DNA from: Cryptomeria japonica
Lineage: Eukaryota; Streptophyta; Pinopsida; Cupressales; Cupressaceae
Length of the DNA stretch: 64,000 bases
Assembly (NCBI RefSeq): GCF_030272615.1
Contig: NC_081412.1
Location: forward strand, 687,886,583 to 687,950,582
Reading direction: 5' to 3'
The position numbers and the translations under genes were made by a program. Of the stretch, positions 59,041 through 64,000 are shown one piece after another. The first letter of the stretch is position 1. The number at the start of each line of letters is the position of its first letter. The notes under the pieces are model-generated. The model was not told the DNA's origin, did no database searches, and saw nothing but the letters and a program-made list of their open reading frames with translations.

Positions 59041-60089
59041 CATTTTAGAAGGGGTTAATTCCATGCTCCATTGTCTTCCTTGTCAGAGGATTTAAATCAA
59101 CGTGACCACTTTGAATCAGCTCCTTCGATTTCAATTTCAATGTCGAACTGTTAATGTATAGGGTTCACATTTTAACTTTTATTGTCCAATGTGTTTGATG
59201 GTTTCCAACTTCACTTGATTATTGGATTCACTTCATTCATTATGGTATTGACCTCATTCATTGTGGGATTCACTTCATTGTTTTAGGGTTAATTGTTAAA
59301 GTGATTCGGATTGCATATCTATGAAGTGTTCATTTTCATACGGTTTACATCTTCACTATTCTAAAAACAGTATTGTCGTAGTGTATTGCAATTTACTTTT
59401 AAATATTCCTTTTTATAAGGGGTTAATTTCATGACTCATTGTGTTCCTTCAGTTTGAATTTCAATGTTGAACTGTTCATGTATAGGGTTCACATTTTCAC
59501 TTTTTTTGTCCAATGTGTTTGATGGTTTCCAACTTCACTTGATTATTGGATTCACTTAATTCATTATCTTATATGTCGCAGGATATTGTGTTCATTTTTC
59601 ATGCGGTTGACATCTTCACTTTTCTAAAAAGAACATTGTCGCAGGGTATAAATCAATAAGTCATTGTGTTCGTTGTCAACTAGGTTTTAAATCAATGTGA
59701 ACACTTTTACATACTCATTATGTTTCAATTACAATTCTTCATTATTAATGTATATGCGACTTCAACTTCTCACTTTTAATTTACAATTGGTTTACGGGTT
59801 TCAAAGTTGACTTGATTTTGGGATTCACTTCATTTAGGGTTGCAATTTTACTTTTACTATTAAAGGGTTTATGGCTTATAGTTCACTATTAAAGTAATTT
59901 TCATAGCACTTTTGCATTGTGTTCATTGTCTAAGGGTTTACATTTTAATTTGTTGCAATCACTTTACATGTATCATACTTTTACAAATGCTTGCCAAATT
60001 TCATTTATAGTTGTGAAGTTCATTGAATACATTATGTATGTCCATGTACACAATTAATTATTAGGAATCCTTGAACCCTTAAATATTAA
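59041..60089. other. Diverged repeats, no gene
   Basis: Contains two copies, about 320 bases apart (about 59140-59245 and 59463-59570), of a block with GTATAGGGTTCACATTTT and GTTTGATGGTTTCCAACTTC. It is the decayed continuation of the array to the left. No supported ORF. Confidence 0.75.
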
Positions 60090-60700
60090 CAGTGAAAATG
60101 AATCCCTTATACATGTGTTAGTATAAATCAAGCATCTACCTAGAAGTATGTACATGTACATGCATATATGTACATGCATATATGTATGTACATGGATGTG
60201 CATATATGTATGTGCTTGTACATGGAAATTGAATTCCTTATACATTAATAGTTAAATTGAATCCCTTATACACATGTCAGTATAAATCAAGTATCTACCT
60301 AGAAGTATGTACATGTGCATGCATATATGTACATACATGTACATGCATATATGTATGTACATGGATATGGATATATGTATGTTCTTGTACATGGAAATTG
60401 ATTCCCTTATACATTAATAGTGAAATTAAATCCCTTATACACATGTTAGTATAAATAAAGTGTCTACCTATATTGTATGTACATGTACATGCATATATGT
60501 ATGTACATGGATGTGCATATATGTATGTGCTTGTACATGGAATATGTACATGCCCATATGTGCATAGATGTGAATTCACATATGTAAATCCAGGGCAACT
60601 ACATATGTGCATGGATGTGCATGACCATATGTAAATATGTGCATGCACATATTTACTTTGACGTGCATGCACATATGTACATGTATATATGTAGATATTT
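60090..60700. repeat. Tandem array rich in ATGTACATGCATAT
   Basis: Three units of about 120-170 bases start at AATCCCTTATACA (about 60101, 60259 and 60429). Each has a TAGTATAAAT-AAG stretch and then a self-complementary ATGTACATGCATATATG tract. The tail 60545-60690 consists of diverged ATGTGCATG words. Frames on either strand encode His/Tyr/Cys-rich junk. Confidence 0.9.
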
Positions 60701-60705
60701 TCGGA

Positions 60706-60850
60706 GGTGAGTAGGGGAGAGGATCCAAGACATGCGCACCCTAACTTTTGGGGTCCACATGGCACATAAAGTGGACCCAGAGACCAACTTTTCAACCTGC
60801 CCATGTAGACTGCTAACTTGGCTGCCCCAATTCAAAATCATTTGACAGTA
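60706..60850 (+). repeat. Partial direct copy of the 57328 terminus
   Basis: Starts GTAGGGGAGAGGATCC and contains CTGCCCATGTAGACTGC and CAATTCAAAATCA, aligning with 57328-57420. A second member of the same repeat family inside the inverted-repeat pair. Confidence 0.6.
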
Positions 60851-61436
60851 AAACTAAAAATATGAAATATGGCACATTAACCACTCGTGCATATAAATCA
60901 GGATGCCACAATATTCTAGTAGATGTATATGCATACATGTTTGTATGTTTGTACAAGTATATGCATATATGTATGTACATGCAAATGCATATATGTATGT
61001 ACATGTATATGCATATACGTATATACATGTGTGTATGTACATATTTATGGTCCATATTGTTTAGGAGGGCAAAATTAGCAGTAATCAAAACACATGTATA
61101 CGTAGCACAACTGAACTTGAAAGGTCCACAAACTAGTTTTTTAGAGGAGTCTTCTATTACATTCAATCCAATTCACATGTAATGTGATGATTGGGCCAAG
61201 ATCTCAACAATTGGAACAACTACATTAAGTCAATGGATGAGGACATGCCATCCTCGTAATTATAAACAATGACATTCTAACATTTGAAATATTTGTACTC
61301 GTAATTTATGTTGCACTTTCACATTCATATTAAATGGTCTGTGCAACACAATTCTCAAGTATAAAGGTTTTCAAACGGTGTTGTGTCCTCGTTGTAGTTG
61401 ATTATGGAGGTGCAAGTAAGGAGAGGTGACACATAG
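60851..61436. other. No gene recognised; short ATGTACATGCATAT tract
   Basis: A second, shorter ATGCATATATGTATGTACATG tract lies at about 60925-61045. The rest is unremarkable AT-rich sequence. Confidence 0.6.
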
Positions 61437-61715
61437 TTAATGTCTCTGCAGTTGGAATTTGAATGTGGGGGCACGATTATTGGGCAGAGTAGATGGTCGG
61501 TAAGGTGTGCAAGTGATTTATCGCCACAAGGCCAGCTTGTTCGGTGTGGATGGAAAGTGTGGCAAGTTTCGAGGGTGGGCATGCTCTTGTTTTGGTTGAG
61601 GATCCGAAGTGGCATTTTTTTGGCGACTTGGATGACAACTCAACATTGACATGGAAAAAATCATCGGTGGCATGTCAACTTTTGATTTTGGTTTGCCAAC
61701 TCAATGGTACTTGTC
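61437..61715 (-). repeat. Right arm of the inverted-repeat element
   Basis: Reverse complement of 57378-57665 at about 75-80% identity. Similarity stops near 61715 (CCAACTCAATGGTAC); the outer GTAGGGGAGAGG end is not seen on this side, so the arm is truncated or the ends differ. Confidence 0.6.
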
Positions 61716-61779
61716 AATATTTTCTCCTCATCCCATACCATTTTCACAATTGCATTGACCTATAAAATTGTCTTCTTTT

Positions 61780-62350
61780 CTTGTTCATCTTTCATGTACA
61801 TAATCAGAAACATAAAACATGTATTTGTTGACATCTATGCTCAATCATCCCATTACATGTACTGAATTGCAATGACATCTACATAAAAGAGGTATGCACA
61901 TAATTGGAAACTACAAGCATCATGTTCACAACATCCTCAATCATCTTTGCTCATTCATCCCATCACATGTTTTGAATTGCATGTACATATAAAAAAATGA
62001 AATGCACCTAAATGGATACATAAAGCAAGAAGTTATTGATGAGTTGATCACTCATCCCATTATATGTAGACAATTGCATCAACATTTATATAAAATAACT
62101 ATGCACATAATTGGAAACTGCAATCATGTACTAGTTCACGTCATCCTCAATCATCTTTGCTCATTCAACTCATTACATGTTTTGAATTGCATGTACATAT
62201 AAAACAAATGAAATGCACCTAAATGGATACATAAAAAAAGTAGTTATTGACGAGTTTATCATTCATCCCATTACATGTAGACAATTGCATAATATCTATA
62301 TAAAATAAGTATGCACACAATTGGAAACAACAATCATGTACTACTCCACA
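61780..62350. repeat. Tandem duplication, about 215-230-bp unit
   Basis: Two and a half copies containing TATGCACATAATTGGAAACT (about 61894, 62100 and a variant at 62308), CATTACATGTTTTGAATTGC-type words and AAATGCACCTAAATGGATAC (about 62000 and 62211). Confidence 0.85.
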
Positions 62351-62537
62351 ACTTCCTCAATCATCCCATTACTTTTTTTGTATTACCATCGACATACAAA
62401 AAAAATAATATATGAGCATAATTCGAAACAAAATTCATGTCAAATCCATGCCTTGAAAAGACATTTTCGCAGTTCTGGTCTAACTTGATAAATAAGAAAA
62501 GTCACAAAAAAGAACATATTTTCATTTCGATGTCACT

Positions 62538-62850
62538 TCATCCAAGGGGGAAATGAACTTCTTCTAACTTCAGGTGGTCCCCTGAGCCTGTGATAGGTGC
62601 CATGTTCTCATCACCTTGTATTGGGCTGCTATACCCAGGGCTGCTGACAACCACTACCATGTGTGTTGAAGGAATAGAAAAGGTCACGGGTGGGGAAGTT
62701 GGTTGACAAATTGAAGGTGGTAGAAAATACCCAGGGCTGCCGGCAACCCCTGACATGTGAGTTGAGGGAATAGTAAAGGTCACAGGGTAGGGGGGAACTT
62801 GGTTGAAAAATTGAAGGTGGTCGAAAGGTGGGGATCATTGTGTTCAACAT
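62538..62850 (-). other. Pro/Ser-rich coding-like region with a 96-bp duplication
   Basis: Two adjacent units of 96 bases (about 62632-62727 and 62728-62824), marked by TACCCAGGGCTGC. On the minus strand each encodes a 32-residue Pro/Ser-rich repeat (FSIPSTHM, FTIPSTHM). It lies downstream of the transposase remnant and may be its decayed C-terminal extension; I cannot show this. Confidence 0.45.
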
Positions 62851-63060
62851 GTCTTGAATTATGGGATGTCATTTTGGAAATGGACTCGATGGAGTCGATG
62901 GACTATTAAGCATCCTCTTTCTTGCTAGAATCATTTTCTGCTCCTCGATGTCCCTTTCCTCTTCCTCCTACTCCTTTAAAGCCTTCTCTCATTTTGTTGT
63001 TCCTCCTTCTCCTTCTTCTCTCTCTTTCAAACTTTCCTTTTCCTTATGCAATATATCCTT

Positions 63061-63582
63061 TTATTTTTTTTCCAATTTCTTCTTCTGCTTTGCCAATATG
63101 CTTGTTGCCTTTTTCTCTTTGGCCTTGTCTTTCTTTCTTTCTTTCTTTCTTTCTTTGGTCTCCTCCACATCCATCTTCTTCACCTCTTGAACTATTAAAT
63201 ATTCCATGAACTCATCAGATGTAATCAACTGTGAATTATAACTCAAACACATCCCATCCTTAACACCTTTCCCTTTCGTCTTGTTGACAATGTGGATAGG
63301 TAGCTTTAAAAATCTTGATAGTCATATTTCCTATTGAGAGGGGCCCGTCTCACTGACTTGGGATAGAAGGCTCTCGTCTTCCTCACTACCAACTTGTGTT
63401 GTGTCTTGTATGGTGTCTTGTTGTGTCAATTCTGCCTGAGGTTGGCTATTTGATATGCCACAATCAACATAGTAATGCACCACATCATCCATGGCAGTTG
63501 CGGGTGGTAAAGGGAAAGTGAATATGGAGCCATGATGTTCCCCTTCCAAGTCAAATCTTAAAGCCATTGCCCCGTCAGCCAC
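63061..63582 (-). pseudogene. Likely C-terminal tail of the pogo-like transposase
   Basis: Two minus-strand frames. The first, 63582-63331, is acidic (EEDESLLSQVSETGPSQ) and begins just downstream of the transposase fragment. The second, 63252-63061, reads LSYNSQLITSDEFMEYL and then a Lys/Glu-rich stretch with ERKKERKKDK encoded by a (CTTT)n microsatellite at about 63127-63155. A motif of this kind followed by a charged tail is common at the end of pogo-type transposases in plants. Continuity needs at least two frameshifts, so the assignment is tentative. Confidence 0.5.
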
Positions 63583-63593
63583 CCATGTCAGTG

Positions 63594-64000
63594 CTATTCG
63601 CTGTGATGGAAGAGAAAGAATGTCTTCACATTGCCAGTCACTCTTTTAGCAATGTTTTCAGCAACAGCTTCACTTGAATCATCAACACCGGATAGGCTCA
63701 ACATGTTTTGCACAACCAAAACATCCTCACCATTTTGAATGTCGAATGTGGTGCTGGGATGCATGTCATCCATGAGGGAATCAAGATTGATGGGCCATAT
63801 CCCTGTCCTTCTAAATCCTGCTACGATGTTAGAAACTATCAATGCCTTATTGAAGGACTTCCTTCCTATTTCTGCTAGTTCTGCCCTCTCGATCTCCACA
63901 TTTGGAAACCTTGCCAACCACACCGCTCTTTATTTTTTGAAGAATATTTTGAAAAAAGAGAAGTCACTCACATCGAGTGGTTGTAGTTAGTGAGAGGTAT
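63594..64000 (-). pseudogene. Pogo-like DDE transposase, C-terminal fragment, open at the window edge
   Basis: Minus-strand reading from the window edge. QPLDVSDFSFFKIFFKK (about 63935-63985) corresponds to the QPLD-V motif near the third catalytic position of pogo/Tigger/jerky-type DDE_1 transposases. A TAA then lies before RAVWLARFP. From 63923 to 63594 the frame contains FNKALIVSNIVAGFRRTGIWPINLDSL, the usual ...GFR-TGI-P-N block of these enzymes, then an acidic tail. The helix-turn-helix and first catalytic Asp residues would lie beyond the window. The internal stop marks it as a pseudogene. Confidence 0.75.

Noticed and set aside
58612-60700. Possible CRISPR-like array
   Set aside because: Units are long, contiguous and diverged, without unique spacers; plant context.
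60054-61182. Tyr/His/Cys-rich frames, apparently secreted peptides
   Set aside because: Encoded by the ATGTACATGCATAT repeat in several frames and on both strands.

Overview
The window looks like plant nuclear DNA, most likely from a large, repeat-rich genome. I saw no complete host gene, rRNA, tRNA or CRISPR array. It is AT-rich and almost entirely LTR retrotransposons, most of them Ty1/copia elements with LTRs of about 0.9-2.4 kb. Their ends are TGTTGG...TAACA or CCAACA, with 5-bp target-site duplications (TSDs) and initiator-tRNA-Met primer sites. Many copies carry C-to-T decay at CAG codons, as expected from plant CHG methylation. A conifer or other gymnosperm is my guess from the style of the elements; it is inference only. 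Letters A1, A2, B, C, D, E, F, G, S and T are names I give to the elements.

Layout. (1) 1-8474: copia element A1 (plus strand), broken by copia element A2 (minus strand); a large deletion fuses A2 pol to A1 RT. (2) 8475 to about 13250: Ty3/gypsy element G, minus strand, truncated after the integrase core. (3) About 13250-14387: non-element DNA with a TG-rich microsatellite and diverged tandem units.

(4) 14388-56727: one nested insertion of 42.3 kb. The outer copia element C has TSD AAAAT, and host tandem units read straight across the empty site. C's gag holds a solo LTR, S (14913-24007, TSD ACATT). S holds a complete copia element, B (16745-23439, TSD ATAAG). C's 3' LTR holds element D (28845-56221, TSD ATTTC). 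D in turn carries a truncated gypsy block E (29943-39982), a solo LTR T (39988-41166, TSD ATAAT) and a young element F (41695-51265, TSD AGTGC). Hand-counted LTR divergence is about 8% for D, 5% for B and 0.8% for F, which fits the nesting order.

(5) 56728-64000: host flank, a diverged inverted-repeat pair about 4 kb apart, several tandem arrays, and on the minus strand the C-terminal part of a pogo-like DDE transposase running off the right edge.

Most unusual points: C begins with a palindrome made of an inverted copy of its own LTR end, yet is flanked by a TSD. D and F are LTR elements in which I see no reverse transcriptase; instead they carry long ORFs I do not recognise (about 990 and 940 codons). 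A third such ORF, about 1,210 codons, lies in E.
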